A stretch of DNA of 64,000 nt from contig NC_052350.1 of the NCBI RefSeq assembly GCF_009727055.1, positions 203,569 through 267,568 on the forward strand, written 5' to 3'. The notes under the pieces are model-generated. The model was not told where the DNA came from. It saw nothing but the letters and a program-made list of their open reading frames with translations, and made no database searches. The translations under genes and the position numbers were made by a program. Shown here one piece after another: positions 10,725 to 22,765 of the stretch; within the stretch, counting starts at the first letter, position 1, and each line of letters begins with the position of its first letter. The stretch comes from Benincasa hispida (taxonomy: Eukaryota > Streptophyta > Magnoliopsida > Cucurbitales > Cucurbitaceae).

Positions 10725-13700
10725 TGTCATTTTAATGTTTTTTAATTTGCTCGTATAAATTTTAAGTTAAATTATAAATTTTGTCTTAATTTTAATTTTA
10801 TATCATGCTTGTATTTATTAACGGATCATTTTTGGTGGTCAATTAGATTTGGACATAGCTTAGTTTCAATTTAAAAACTACTATCTTAATGATTTATCTT
10901 TCGTTTTTGTAATTAGGAATAAATTTGGTGAATACCCGAGCTTCCTCAATTTTTATCACATATATTTTTATTTGTAAAAACATAAAAACTAACCAAAATG
11001 AGTGTTGAAAATCTCTAACTTTTCCTTTTTTTTCCCTAAGGGCAAACGATTCATTTTTAAAATATCAAACTTTTTTTCTTACATGACGATTATATTTTGA
11101 AATTGATTATTTATAAATTATATTTTTTAATCGAATTTTAAGTAAAACTTCTTTGAACAAAATTTTTGGATCCACCATTATTTGTAATTATTGTTTTTTT
11201 TTTAAAATATACTAATTGGTGAAGATTTAGTATGATCGGGTACATTATTAATTTTATGTGATTTTAATTAATGTGTCAAAATGAGTTTTTTCTTTTCTTT
11301 TTAGTGTTGTGTCAAAAATAATTTAGTTCAAAAGTAAGTACGATATCTATTTTTAAAAATTCGAAAGATCGATTTTCTATTTTCGTAATTATCGTATTAA
11401 AAAATAAAAAAGAGATTTTAATTAATGTTTAACTCTTCTATTAGGAAATGAATTTAAAACTAAAAAAAAATAAAAGAAAAAGAAATCATTGTATCTTAAG
11501 TAAAACTTCTTTGAAAAAAAATAAAATTATTCTATGGAAATATTTTTAGTCTATTTTTCTTTCAAAATGTCAACACCTTATGAATAATAAATATTGCAAA
11601 TACGGTTTTTAAAAATTAGTGCAATTTAGTCATTGTCACATTCGTAAGGACATAAGCTATGAACCCTTCAAACATCCAATTTTTGTTTGATCCAAAAACG
11701 GGATGTGTCCTTTGGGCATAAAGACTCCAAAAAGTGGGAAAAAAACAATTATAATTAAGGGGGAAAAAAAGGAAAAAGAACATGAAATACATTTGTAGTT
11801 CCTAAGACTTTGACTATTATGTTGGTATGAGCTTTAATTTTAGTCTATTGAATTTTGTAATGCGATTCTAAATAGTATTTATTTAACTGTTTGTTAACTA
11901 ACAGAAATATGATGTGGTTGTTATGTTAATAAGTAATTGTATTTTTTTTTATTTGACAAATTATATTAATTTAAATATTTTTTGTCACTAAACTTGTCTT
12001 TTTTGTATGGTATAGAATGAAAATATTCGAACCACAAATATCTTGATCGTTAACACGTTTTTCATACTAGTCAAGCTAAGTTCACTTTCACTACCTGACT
12101 TTTTCCCTTTTCTTCTTCTTTCCATCCCCCATTAATTTACATTTGGAATAATGAAGAATTAGAAAATCTATCGTGATAATGGTCGTAGCTAAAGGGAGAT
12201 AAATATAGTGAAGTTCATCTGAGAAGGAAGAGAAGAAGAAGAGAGGAAGTCTAATAACCAAAAAAATTACTAACTAAACAAATTTTAGCCATCAAATCAT
12301 TTCTTTTTATTGCTATGATCAAATTAACTTTAAAGAATATTTTAAACCAATTTTCAAATAGTAAGAACCAAAAATGTAAATTTTAAAATCTAGAAACCAA
12401 GTAATCACCAAACTCTAAAACATAGTGTCCGGTGTATATTACCTAAAAATTAATTAGTCTCTTAAATTGATACTTTTTTTTTCTAGATATTACAATTTTT
12501 TGAAATTCTTATTTTCATATGCTTGTTTTGAATGAAAATAATGCTAACAAAATTAAAATTAATATGAGGCATGTCAATATGAGATTAGTTCAACGATAAT
12601 TGACATGTACTTTTTTTTTTAGATCTAAAGTTTAAATTTTTATACTCCACATTAATTTGTGGTAATAAAAAAACCTTTTATGTGGTCCCCTCTTTTATAA
12701 TCAAGTTTTTTAGTACAACAAGTAGAAATATGAAAATTAGAATCTTTAATAATTTTCTCTAATAACCAATAAGTTATGCATACTTTGACAACCAAATTTA
12801 TTATACTAGTTTATCCTTAAATTATTTTCATTCGTTTCAAACTAAAAATTGACCGTTTATTTTCAATTAACATTGTTTGGGTAAGTAAATGTTACTCTAA
12901 ATGAATCAACTTTTATTATTATATTTAAAATTTAAATAATAATCCATAACAAGGTATAGTTAATTTGAAAGATAAAAGAATCGTATATACCTCATTTCTA
13001 CAAACGTAATAGTATAATTTTCTTTTCTATTCATATCCAACCACCTACATTTGAAGTTTTTCCTTCTTAAACTTAACCGCTTGAACATACAATTTCATCC
13101 AAATGTTTATTTTAGTATAATGAAGGATGATGATTCGAATTACAAACTTCTGGATCGTTAATCCATTTATTTATGTTAAACTAAGTTCCTATTAACCATA
13201 TAAAGATATCTCAATTAAAAGTGAGATGTCCTCTACATATAATAACCAATAACAGCAAGTACTAGGGATGAGGTCAGAGTGGTGGGTGACAAGTGTGAAG
13301 TAAATGTAACACATTTTTGTGTACCTTTTTGACCAAAGACCATGGCCATGTTTGTGAATGACAAGGGTATTAAAGTTAGACCAAGTCATATATATTATAA
13401 GTATTATATATATAAATAATTACCCAGTCAAATATGGTCCACTTGTCTCTATAGTTTTCCACAGAAATATATCATTTTGTTAGATTCAAACCTGCCATCT
13501 TTCAAAAAGTGTTTGTTTTCTCCTTTTTTATTTTTATTGTCAAAAGTTTTTGTTGAGAAATGTATTCGTTATTAATCTTTTTATATAAATACTTTAAACT
13601 ATTTCGAAGCTGAACATAGTCTAAAATCTAGAATGTAAAAATCATTGGGCCCAGATTTCGGCCCAAAAATATTCAACTGGACCTTTAACCCAATAACTTA

Positions 13701-13824
13701 TAAGACTGACCCGAGCTAAACAACCCATCATTGGGTCCATCTTTCAGCCCAAATACTCAACAGAACTTCTAACCCAAGAAACTTAGGCTAGATTGCGTTA
13801 GTTGTATAAAAAAAGCCTCATCTC

Positions 13825-13859
<35 letters not shown>

Positions 13860-14439
13860 GCTGACTTTAAAATGTAGTATCCTTCTAATTTTTAGATTTT
13901 TTAAAAATTAAATAGAATTTTTAATTAATATTTAGTTTTCAATTTTATATTTTGATGAAAAAATTTATTTTATACTACTTATCTATTTCTCTCTTAATCA
14001 AATTTATTTTCTATTCTTCTTAAAAAAAATATATATTTTTATTTTTCTTAAATTAATGCATCATTTTTAAAAAAGTATACCATATTCATTTCTTTTAAAA
14101 TAAATCTATTTTCCTTAATATTTAAAATTTAATCTATAACAAATAAAATTTTTCATACTAAACAATTATTTAAAATTTTAAATTACAAAAGAATTAAAAA
14201 GAAAATTTATTTTAGTAACTATATCTAAAATGAGATGTTTTTATATTTATTTACCAAACTCTCTAACTTACTTTTTCAAGTTTAAGCTGAAATTTAATAA
14301 ACACTATTTTACTTCTCTACGCAGTTGATTTTTCTAAAAGCACAGCTACCAGTAATTTTTTAAAAAAATTATAGCAATTCTAAACGGAGGCTCAAGATAA
14401 TTGCAAGAGGTAGCACTTTTTAGAACAAATAATTAAGGC
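10725..14439. other. intergenic, no gene seen
   Basis: Very AT-rich sequence after the 10251 gene. It contains homopolymer runs, including a T tract of about 26 bases near 13829-13855. A segment at 13640-13800 is rich in GGCCCA and AACCCA words. I find no coding region, RNA gene or transposon domain. Confidence 0.55.
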
Positions 14440-14724
14440 TTCGTTTAGTAATTATTAGTTTTTCTTTAATTAACCCTATAAATACTTCTTCCACCTTCAA
14501 ATTTCTTCTTTTGTTATCTACTTTTTATTGTGATTTAAGAAACTAAGCCAAATTTTGAAAATTAAAAAGAAATAGTTTTCAAAAACTTGTTTTTGTTCTT
14601 AGAATTTGGTTAAGAATTCATCTTTTGTACTTGAGAAATACGCAAAATATTATAAGAAATTGAGAGAAAGTATGTTTAATTTTAAAAAACCAAACATAAA
14701 AGACGAAATGATTAACAAACAAAA
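14440..14724. mobile_element. MITE, CGTTTAGTAA-type fold-back element
   Basis: The left end reads TTCGTTTAGTAATTATTAG inward. The right end, read inward on the other strand, gives TTTGTTTGTTAATCATTTCG, an imperfect terminal inverted repeat. The interior, with TTATCTACTTTTTA and an AAACTTGTTTTTGTT block, resembles a repeat I recall as abundant in cucurbit genomes. It encodes nothing and is presumably moved by another element's transposase. A partial copy of the same interior lies at about 50343-50465. Confidence 0.6.
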
Positions 14725-15234
14725 TATAAGTAATAATAATATTTTTAAAGAATTATAAATATATCAAAATCTATTGACCCAAATTCTTTTAATTATATCT
14801 AAGTGCTAAACAACCGAAATAAAGAAGCAAAATTTGAAAATTCTTAAGTAGTTGTAACTTGTTATTTTCAGACGTGGCATCGTCTTGTCTCTAACAAAAA
14901 CAAAGAACAAAAAGAAAAAGGAAAATGGATAAGAAATGGCGATGAATAAGACAAAGGGAATATTATTATATCATTTTCATCTCGGGAATCTGAACTCTCT
15001 AATTTCTCCATTGTTTTATTTCCATTTGTTACCGTTGGTGAACTTTCGGAATATAAATTTAAATTCTTTCACATACTTAAAATTAAAAGTTAAATCACAT
15101 ATTTAGATCTTTATCAATTTTGAGTCTAGCGTTAAGTTGTCACATGTTATATAATCATTTTTATGTTTTGAATTTAATTTTATTTATTTATTAAATGTCA
15201 AATTTCAAATTTTTGCCATTTAATTTTAAGAGAA

Positions 15235-15435
15235 ATTATTTCAAATGGTAAAACGGTTGAAAATATTTACAAAATATAGCAAAATTTCAGAATTATGAAT
15301 GATAGACGTTTATAGATACTGATAGACTTCTATTAGTGTCTAACAATATCACTGTCTATCAGTGTTTATCATTGATAGTTCTACAATTTTGTTATTTTTT
15401 TAACTATTTTGATTCATTTTTCTATATTTAAAAAT
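15235..15435. mobile_element. short fold-back (MITE-like) element with GATAG core
   Basis: The left arm holds AAATATAGCAAAATTT (15275-15292). The right arm holds the opposed ACAATTTTGTTATTTTTT at about 15382. Between them are several copies of GATAGAC/TCTATCA in opposite orientations. The arms are imperfect inverted repeats, so the whole could fold. The core motif is shared with the large tract at 1520-2775, which may derive from such elements. Confidence 0.5.
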
Positions 15436-16034
15436 AGCTCTAATTTTAATTTAGTTTTTATTTAATTAATTTCTAGATTTTAATATAATTTTACACCTAC
15501 CTCCATAGTTATACTCACTTTTAATCTTTCACATTAACTTTTAGTTAATTAATTTAAAATAATTATAATATGACTTTTCTTTTTATAAATTTTAATAGCA
15601 ACGAAAAATTATTAGTGAAAAATAATTAATTCTTTTGAATTAATTAATAAAAGTTGACACCAATGATTGAAAGCATAGCTCTAAACAGTTGATTAAAAAA
15701 AGTGAAAATACTATTTTAGTTTTTATACCTAGATTTGTTTGATCATAATCTATTCTACTTTCAAATATTTCATTTATACTTCCAAATAAATTTTAAATTT
15801 AGTTTCTATACTTGTTTATTAATTGATTTTTCTTTTTAAAAAAGTGTTATCTATCAATGTTTTTAATATAAACTTTGAAAACATATTCAATGAAAATTAT
15901 CGTCACTATTCAGACAATTTCGATAAAAATTAATTCTGAATAACTAAATTTAATATTTATTAAAAATATATAGACTAAAAATTGAACAAATCTCAAAGTA
16001 TAGGAATCAAAATATTATTTTAACCCAAATAAGA

Positions 16035-16540
16035 GAAATATCTTTTTGGTCCTAGGTTTTGGGTCTAGTTTCTATTTGGCTTTTAAGTTTCAAAATGTGA
16101 CACTTTTTGTTTTTAAATTTTGAGTTTGATTTTAATTTAACTATTAGGTTTCAAAATCTTACAATTTTTACCATTATAATTTGAGTTTTGCTTGAATTTG
16201 GTCCCAATATTTCAAAATTTACACTTTTAACCTTAATTTTTCATTAAATACTTACTTTCTTTTCTACCCTTTACTTAATGTTCATTAATTAGCATTATAG
16301 TTCATGTTTATTTTTCACTAAATACTCAATTTTTTTAGGTTTTAAAAGTGTAAATCTTAAAATTTATGAGTCAAATTGAAACAAAACTCAAATACCAAAA
16401 ATAAAATTGTAACATTTTCAAATCTAAAGACTAATTGAAATAAAAACTCAAAAATTTAATGCCTAAACTTGTACCATTTTGAAACTTGAGGATAAAATGA
16501 AGACAAAGACCCAAAAATTATGGACCAAAGAGTATTTGTT
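16035..16540. mobile_element. ~500 bp fold-back element with long inverted arms
   Basis: The left arm, starting near 16041 with TCTTTTTGGTCC, continues with GGTTTTGGGTCT and AAGTTTCAAAATGTGACA. The right arm, read on the minus strand from about 16535, gives CTCTTTGGTCCATAA, TTTTTGGGTCTTTGTC and AAGTTTCAAAATGGTACA in the same order and spacing. The two arms therefore pair over most of 70 bases or more, with weaker pairing further in. No coding potential. The element lies about 480 bases upstream of the oleosin start codon. Confidence 0.7.
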
Positions 16541-16914
16541 TTTTTTTTAAAAAAAAATGTTAAATTATAACAAATACCTTTGAACTTTATACTTTGTTTC
16601 AAATAGATGAAACCTATATTTTCAAAAGTTGCAATATGTTATCTCTCAACTTTTATGAATATTTTAAGAACATCTTTAGAATGGAAATCTTCTAGAATTT
16701 CAAACATAAATCAAGACTTAGAATCATATGATAATAATCTAAATTAATGTATAATGATCTAAATTTTCATTATAGATCATTGTACACGATATTTTTAACT
16801 CCAAAATTCTATAAAAAAAAATTACAATTAAAAAAAGAAAGAAAGAAAGAAAAGTGTAAAGAAAGGGTCAGCCATGGGCACCCATATGTAGGGCATGAAA
16901 ATCTAGAGTCCCAC

Positions 16915-16920
16915 CACGTG
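16915..16920 (+). promoter_or_regulatory. G-box/ABRE in the oleosin promoter
   Basis: CACGTG within CCACCACGTG lies about 105 bases upstream of the oleosin ATG. bZIP factors of the ABI5 type bind such ABRE/G-box sites in seed storage and oleosin promoters. The sequence is seen; binding is inferred from the family's regulation. Confidence 0.55.
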
Positions 16921-16927
16921 TATTTCT

Positions 16928-16933
16928 TGCATG
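16928..16933 (+). promoter_or_regulatory. RY-type core (TGCATG) in the oleosin promoter
   Basis: TGCATG follows the G-box by 7 bases and is the core of the RY element recognised by B3-domain seed regulators (ABI3/FUS3/LEC2). A G-box next to an RY core is a common seed-promoter arrangement. A six-base match alone is weak, so the adjacency carries the argument. Confidence 0.45.
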
Positions 16934-17023
16934 TCTTCTTCATACCCCATCTGTCCTCATAACCCTCACTCCCAATCCTTTTTCTTTTACCTTTAACTCA
17001 CAAACTCCCAACTTCTCTCCGCC

Positions 17024-17476
17024 ATGGCCGACAACCGCCCTCCCACCGTTGCCGCCCTCTTCCGCCGTTTCCAAGAACACGCCCCTAACTCCCCTCAACT
17101 CATCGGCTTCCTCACTCTCTTCATCTCCGCCTCCATCCTCATCTTCCTCACCGGCCTCACCCTCACCGCCGCCGTCCTCGCCCTCATTTTCCTCACCCCC
17201 TTCATCCTCCTCACTTCCCCCATCTGGCTTCCCGTCGCCTTCTTCCTCTTCCTCGCCACCGCCGGGGTCTTGTCCCTCGGTGGCCTCGCACTTGCTGCCG
17301 CTGCAGGTTTCTCCTGGGCTTATAGGTACTTCAAGGGCATGCACCCGCCCGGATCCGACCGGCTCGAGTACGCGAGTCGGCGAATCTACGACACGGCAAG
17401 CCATGTGAAGGATTATGCTAGAGAATATGGAGGGTATTTGCAAAGTAAGGTGAAAGATGCAGCTCCTGGAGCTTAA
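17024..17476 (+). CDS. oleosin, U-type, 150 aa
   Basis: Structural protein that coats seed oil bodies (triacylglycerol lipid droplets) and keeps them from merging. A short polar N-terminus (residues 1-24) is followed by a ~70-residue uncharged hairpin. The proline knot sits at its turn: P59, S65, P66 and P70, matching P-x5-SP-x3-P exactly. The C-terminal ~50 residues form an amphipathic region with the segments [17 protein letters not shown] and [13 protein letters not shown]. The AAPGA end is the hallmark of the U (universal) oleosin lineage. The gene is a single exon, as usual for oleosins. The start is ATGG in good context after a C/T-rich leader, with no earlier in-frame ATG nearby. High GC use contrasts with the flanks. 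A G-box and RY core upstream suggest seed expression under ABA/B3 control. Confidence 0.95.
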   Translation: MADNRPPTVAALFRRFQEHAPNSPQLIGFLTLFISASILIFLTGLTLTAAVLALIFLTPFILLTSPIWLPVAFFLFLATAGVLSLGGLALAAAAGFSWAYRYFKGMHPPGSDRLEYASRRIYDTASHVKDYAREYGGYLQSKVKDAAPGA

Positions 17477-18393
17477 TTTTAATTAATTAATTAATTATAA
17501 TTTCAGTTGCGGCTAAATTTTTGGTTTTTTTTCCTTCCCTACCAGCTGAGGGCTGAGTTGTCTGAACCGGGTTTTGTTTGGTTTTTATATGTTAGTGTGT
17601 TATGGTTTTATATGATAATTAAGCGGAGGAGGATGAGGAGGAGAAGATTTTTGTATGTTATATATGCATGCGAATAATACTGCATGGCGGATTATTTTTT
17701 CCTTTTTTTTTCTTTTTTTTCTTTTTTGCCTTCTAAATAAATTAAGATTTTAAGCAAATTAAATGGCCCCTTTTTTTCTTTAATTTTTAGTGTGTGTGTG
17801 TGTGTGTGTATATAGAAGAATATATATAGGTTTTTTTTATTGAAATCTACCTTTGAAAATTGTTGTTGAACATTTTGATTATATTTTGGCATTATTGTGT
17901 TTATTAGGTATTTAAGAGTTTTTTTAAATGATAATTATATACTAAGTAGTACTTCTTTGGACTATTAACTAGTGATTGATTTATTAACTAGTGATTCCTT
18001 ATTTTTTATGTTTCGTTCTACAAGACTAGGGAGTTAGGGAGAGGGAGGGCACTACATTGCACCTTGAGTTTTTAGGTCACAACTTCTGGGCTTCGATGTT
18101 CTCAACTCACTCTGTCCCAAACGACATAAGTGATTTTCAAAGACACCAAAATCACTTCCTAATTTTTGGGGGAAAAAATCAATTCTATTTGGTGGTTTTT
18201 TCCCCTTCCAAAAAGAACAATAGAGAATATTTCTCTGTGGACGGCTTCTTCGAAACCATAGATAAGTTTAATGAGTTGACGCTTTACAAATTAGGAAAAA
18301 ATAGAACCTCTCTTTATGTTGGTAAAATCCAGCTAGTGATGGGAGGCTGCAATGATTGAATGGGTCCTAAGACATTCTCTTCGGTTGATCTAC
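17477..18393. other. oleosin 3' flank and gene-free stretch
   Basis: The 3' flank starts with ATTAATTAATTAATTA and contains a T/C-rich run (17690-17730) and a TG microsatellite (about 17790-17809). A 100-codon plus-strand frame at 18057-18359 has no recognisable family; it ends just before the CACTA left end and may be a relic of an unknown gene or transposon. Confidence 0.45.
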
Positions 18394-18899
18394 CACTACA
18401 AGAATATAGTATTTTTCCAAAGTCCGGAATATAGCTGAAAACACGTCGGAAGAGATCTCTCAACAAATATTATCTCGTCGGGAGAATAGTCGAGAAATAG
18501 GTGTCGGGAGTCGATACTTCCAACATGGAACGCTTATTCATTGAGAGTTTGAATAAACTCCTGACGAGGTATATATATGATGTCGAAAGTTAGTATTTCT
18601 AGACAAAGACAACGACACTTCTCTGATGATTATGAATCATTTTTTTTATTGCATTTTATTGACTATTTTATTTTAACATCTTGGATGTTTTTTGTGTTCT
18701 ATTTTAGCATTTGTATCGTATTTTTATACTATTGTCGTTAACTTGTATAGAAAAAGAAAACGCATCTTCAACATATCAGTATTCTAATTTTTTTTTAATT
18801 GGCGTATCATCGTATCCTATCGTATCCGTATCTCATATTTGTATCTGTGTCTGTGTTTCATAGCATAGAAGAGAGAAGTGTACGAGATAATAGTCTTTA

Positions 18900-21066
18900 T
18901 TGAAAGAAATCGGAATCACAATTTTCATGAGCAGCGGAATAAGACTATTCCAAATTACAATCATGAATCAATAATACATTTACAGTCGACTTGAACACAA
19001 ACGGTTATGCAAATATACATGAACATCAAATGTACAAAGGGAAAAATTGTACTAACAACGACAGAAGCGTCTCCACGCTCCGATCTGCACGGCTGCTAGA
19101 ACAACAGCACCATCGAACGCCCGATCTACATGACTACAACTCCGCACGGACACTTTGCGCTCGTCCTCAACGATCTCCTCGGTCACGATCTCCTCTACAA
19201 CATGAACTCCTCCGCAACACCACGAACGGATTTCAGAAAACTTCGACAGTGTCGAGTTGAGTCTGACACTACCAACAAGGCAACCTTGGTATTCTTGGTG
19301 TGAGAATCCAGAGGGTGGGCTCTGTTCGGACTTGGTGTGAGGCAAACGAACGGAGGAAAGACAGATCGTGTACACGACTAGGCAAGTGGGAGAAGTCGGA
19401 GACCTATCGTGTAGGTTGATGTCCAATCGTTTAGATAAAGTTATGCGATCGTCTAGCAAAAGCTATGCGATCGTTTAGCTCGGTCGGATTTCTAACACGA
19501 TCTTTACCTTGGGCAAGCGATGGTCTAGCAAAGCTATGCGATCGTTTAGTAAACACTGCACGATCGTTTAGCTTGCCCAGCCGTCATTTAGTAAATATGT
19601 ATTTACTTGATGACTTACGTGAGTTTCTTTTCGCCGGAGAGAAAACTCAAAAACTTTTCAAACTTTTGGGAAAAACATCTCTTTTCAAAATAGGAAATCG
19701 ATTTCCTTTTAAACTCACGGTTACCATGATCAATAACCACCCACTACATTTGATTATTTAAAAAAAATATATTAATTATCTAATAATTAATATGATTATA
19801 AATATAAATAATAACCAACTTATCATACTATATTTATAACCTATAGTTTTACTATTTCATCTCATGAAACATATAAACCATAGTTCTTTTTCTATTCCAT
19901 GGTACTTAATGTAAATCTCATTTACATCAATCCTCCACTAGATGTATCTCATACATCATACCGATTATATCATATATAATCAAAATACCTCTTGTCAATT
20001 TGAACATTTCAAATCCACACCAAGAATTGATCCTTCAACATGAATCCAAGCTACCAGGGACCTCATGAACCTGTAGATCCGAAGCTCCAACGGTACGTGA
20101 ATAACTTACTAAACTCTTTAGTCACGGGATCCACCATCCATTAACTGCCAGACACTCCATAAAGACCGGAACAACTGAACTCTTCTCACTACAGATATAT
20201 TATGTGTCCATCTTAACCAATCAGCAGTGCGACAACCCTTCATAGATCGCTCGTAAGTACAGTTGGGCCAATAACCGTTATGCCCCTATAGTTACATCTG
20301 TCTCCTTAAGTACCACTGATCCCTCTAATGAACATAAATCATAGTCCTACTATGACTAAGTCTTCTATTCCAAAGAGAAGTTGTGGCCACTATGTTCAAA
20401 CCCCGGAATCAGCCCTTAAGGGAGCAATCTCACTACTTATCCCTTATTCGAGAAAGGAGTGAATTCAATATTGTGAATTGAGTTCCCAGCTCCCAGATCA
20501 GACAAGTCCTCAAAAAGGTAGACATGTTGAGTTGACAATCTAGTCACTCTCACCTATACTAATAAAAAAACCACCCTCAAAGGCAGGAGTTCACAAAACA
20601 CTCAGGATTGAGGTCGTGTCACCTATGGTCATTTAGGTGAGATGCAAGTCTCTAGTATCAACAGCGTTATATACAAAGTCTAGTCATCTCGTGGTCCAGG
20701 TCTTATACAAATTCTTTGTATAGGACACCCCCACTTCACGTCTCCACACGAATGGTCAGGATCAACCATATGTAGTAGTTTACAACACTTGGAAACCTCT
20801 ACAAAGCGGGTCATATCCATAGTGTCATCAGGATTAGGTATCCCACCTTAATCCTTATACTATAGACCGATTTAGGTTATCACTTAAGGCATGATCCACT
20901 TATATATCACATATACATGCTTAAGTTCACATAAGATATCCAAGGAGCTTTGTTTATTAGATATGAGTAAATGTCAGAACTAAATAACATTTATTTTATT
21001 CATTGAACAATGTGTATCTTTACAAAACAACGAGATTCCGGGAGAATTAGGACACTAATCCCAACA
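18900..21066 (-). mobile_element. solo long LTR, nested in the CACTA element
   Basis: On the minus strand the segment begins TGTTGGGATTAGTGTCC (21066), a typical plant LTR start. It runs about 2.17 kb to a probable end at 18900. It shares ordered blocks with the 5' LTR of the element at 43637, for example GTGGGG-GTCCT, the ACCA-GA-ATGACTAG/AAGTCAC region and GTTGGAGC-T-GATCTA-AGGT-CAT. The two are therefore related long-LTR families. No primer-binding site or second LTR follows, so it is a solo LTR. Possible 5-bp target duplication: CTTTA/GTTTA, four of five. The lower part contains repeated GCGATCGTTTAGC-like words. Confidence 0.65.
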
Positions 21067-21599
21067 GTTTACATATTTAGATTACTAGTTCACAAAAATA
21101 CATCTTGAGGAATATATTGTGATGACCATGTTATGAGGGAAACTCCAAAAAATTGCTCTTCCAAAATATTAAATTTACCTACAATTTAATTAATTTGAGA
21201 CATTAAGATTAAGTGTATGAATAACTCTCATCAAACATTAAAACTCAACAAAATAGTACCCAAAAAAAAATTTATATAGTTTAAACTTATACCCATTTGG
21301 AGGTGTCTACACCCTAGAAATTGATTAACGTTAGATAACCTAACTTTCATAAATTGAACCAATAAAAACACAAGAACACAAGAACTACAAGCAAAAATAT
21401 CACAAAAACACAAGAACTACAAATAAAGCCTTAGGAACCAAACTCGGTTAATCTTTAAACTTCATGAATTCGACCCTCCACTAATTTAAACTTGAGGAAC
21501 AAAACATCCAAGCTTAGTAAGTCACGTACTCTTACAACTCATAAACATAAACAATACTTAGGTAATTATCTAAAACAAAGCTAGCTATACGATTTTAAG

Positions 21600-22165
21600 C
21601 CACCAAATCTCTCCCCCAACAAAAACACAAGAGGCATACAAACAAACACAACGACCATAACTGCAAGACAGTGACCAACAATTCATTATTGACTAATTGC
21701 ACCTAATTCAATGATCTAATTCAATGAATGCTAACTACATTGTCATTATAATTGCAGGATAGCAACATATTGATTAATATCATCATGTTCACTATAATTA
21801 GAATATCCATTAGCCATATCTAATTCGATGGTCCTTTTCTATGCAATTGTACTATTTGTTCAATCATTTTTTTTTCATTTCTTCTATCTATCTTGCATGG
21901 TCCTTTCAATTTTTTTTTTTTTTTTTACTCTTCCATTTGTTTTTTTATGCATTTCCATTCTTTTTTTAGACTCTCTAAGCTCTTTTATCTTTGATGGAGA
22001 TTGTTTAACATTAGCTCCTAGTTCTCTCACTTCTGCCTCAAGCATTTCTATGGTAGATGAACTTGATGAGTTGTTACCTATCCTTGATTTAAGTTTAGGG
22101 CCTCAATCAAGACCTTTTACATGATTGGATCGTCTACCCAAACTGTCTCATAAATTTTGTCCCTT
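21600..22165 (-). other. CACTA interior, possible accessory-protein remnant
   Basis: On the minus strand the segment near 22050-21960 can be read as MLEAEVRELGANVKQ followed by Lys/Glu-rich sequence. This resembles the coiled C-terminus of the second (TNPA/TNPD-like) protein that accompanies TNP2 in CACTA elements. The frame is short and runs into an A/T homopolymer, so this is a weak call. Confidence 0.3.
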
Positions 22166-22496
22166 GTTAGTGTAACAACTCGAGTTCAGGTGGGTACATG
22201 GAAACCAATATCACATCCGAATAGAGAGATCCTGAGGACATGAAAGTATGGATAAGAAAAGCTTAAAAGAAATTAAAGTTACTATCTATACCGGTATGCA
22301 TTTTCTTTTTTGGTGGCTTGATCACAGGAACTCTAAAATTAAGCATGCTTAGCTTTATGAGGATAGTCTTCAGTCTTTGAAGCATAAAAAGATAACATGT
22401 CAGGTTGCAGGGGATGCAAGGGAATACCTGAGCAAATAAGATGTTGAATCCGAATTCTGAATCATGATCTGGATCCTGGGCCTAAGGCATTATAGA

Positions 22497-22507
22497 TGGT
22501 ATCAGAG
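22497..22507 (+). promoter_or_regulatory. primer-binding site of the Cassandra TRIM
   Basis: TGGTATCAGAG is complementary to the 3' end of plant initiator methionine tRNA, the usual primer for reverse transcription in plant LTR elements. It lies two bases after the 5' LTR. Confidence 0.8.
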
Positions 22508-22681
22508 TAGAATTTCTCCTAGTAAGATGTGGCTGAGGGACGAACTAAGCAGAAGTTGGTGGGCATGTAATGAACCCAGTTTATAAAGGATACATGAATG
22601 AATCGATATCACATCCGAATGAGAGGGATTCTGAGGACATGGAAGTATGGATAAGAAAGCCAACAAGGTATATCTTCCTTT

Positions 22682-22765
22682 TTGGTGGCTCAATCATAGG
22701 AACTCCAAAGTTAAGCATATTTAGTTTGGAACAATCTTATGTTGAATGGCCTCCTGGGAATTTTC
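22682..22765 (+). other. 5S-rRNA-like sequence in the Cassandra 3' LTR
   Basis: GGAACTCCAAAGTTAAGCAT, then GGCCTCCTGGGAA about 38 bases later, match in order and spacing the plant 5S rRNA segments that carry the internal RNA polymerase III promoter (box A region, then box C region). Cassandra LTRs are known to carry such 5S-derived sequence. The 5' LTR keeps the first block (about 22333-22352) but has lost the second by a ~70-bp deletion. Confidence 0.75.

Noticed and set aside
17049..17408. Overlapping Ser/Pro-rich frame and a minus-strand Glu/Gly-rich frame over the oleosin gene
   Set aside because: They are shadows of the GC-biased oleosin frame.
18057..18359. 100-codon frame as a new gene
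   Set aside because: No family, promoter or codon support; it ends next to the CACTA terminus and is probably incidental.
18991..19761. Several open frames between 18991 and 19761
   Set aside because: They lie inside the solo LTR and show no protein similarity.
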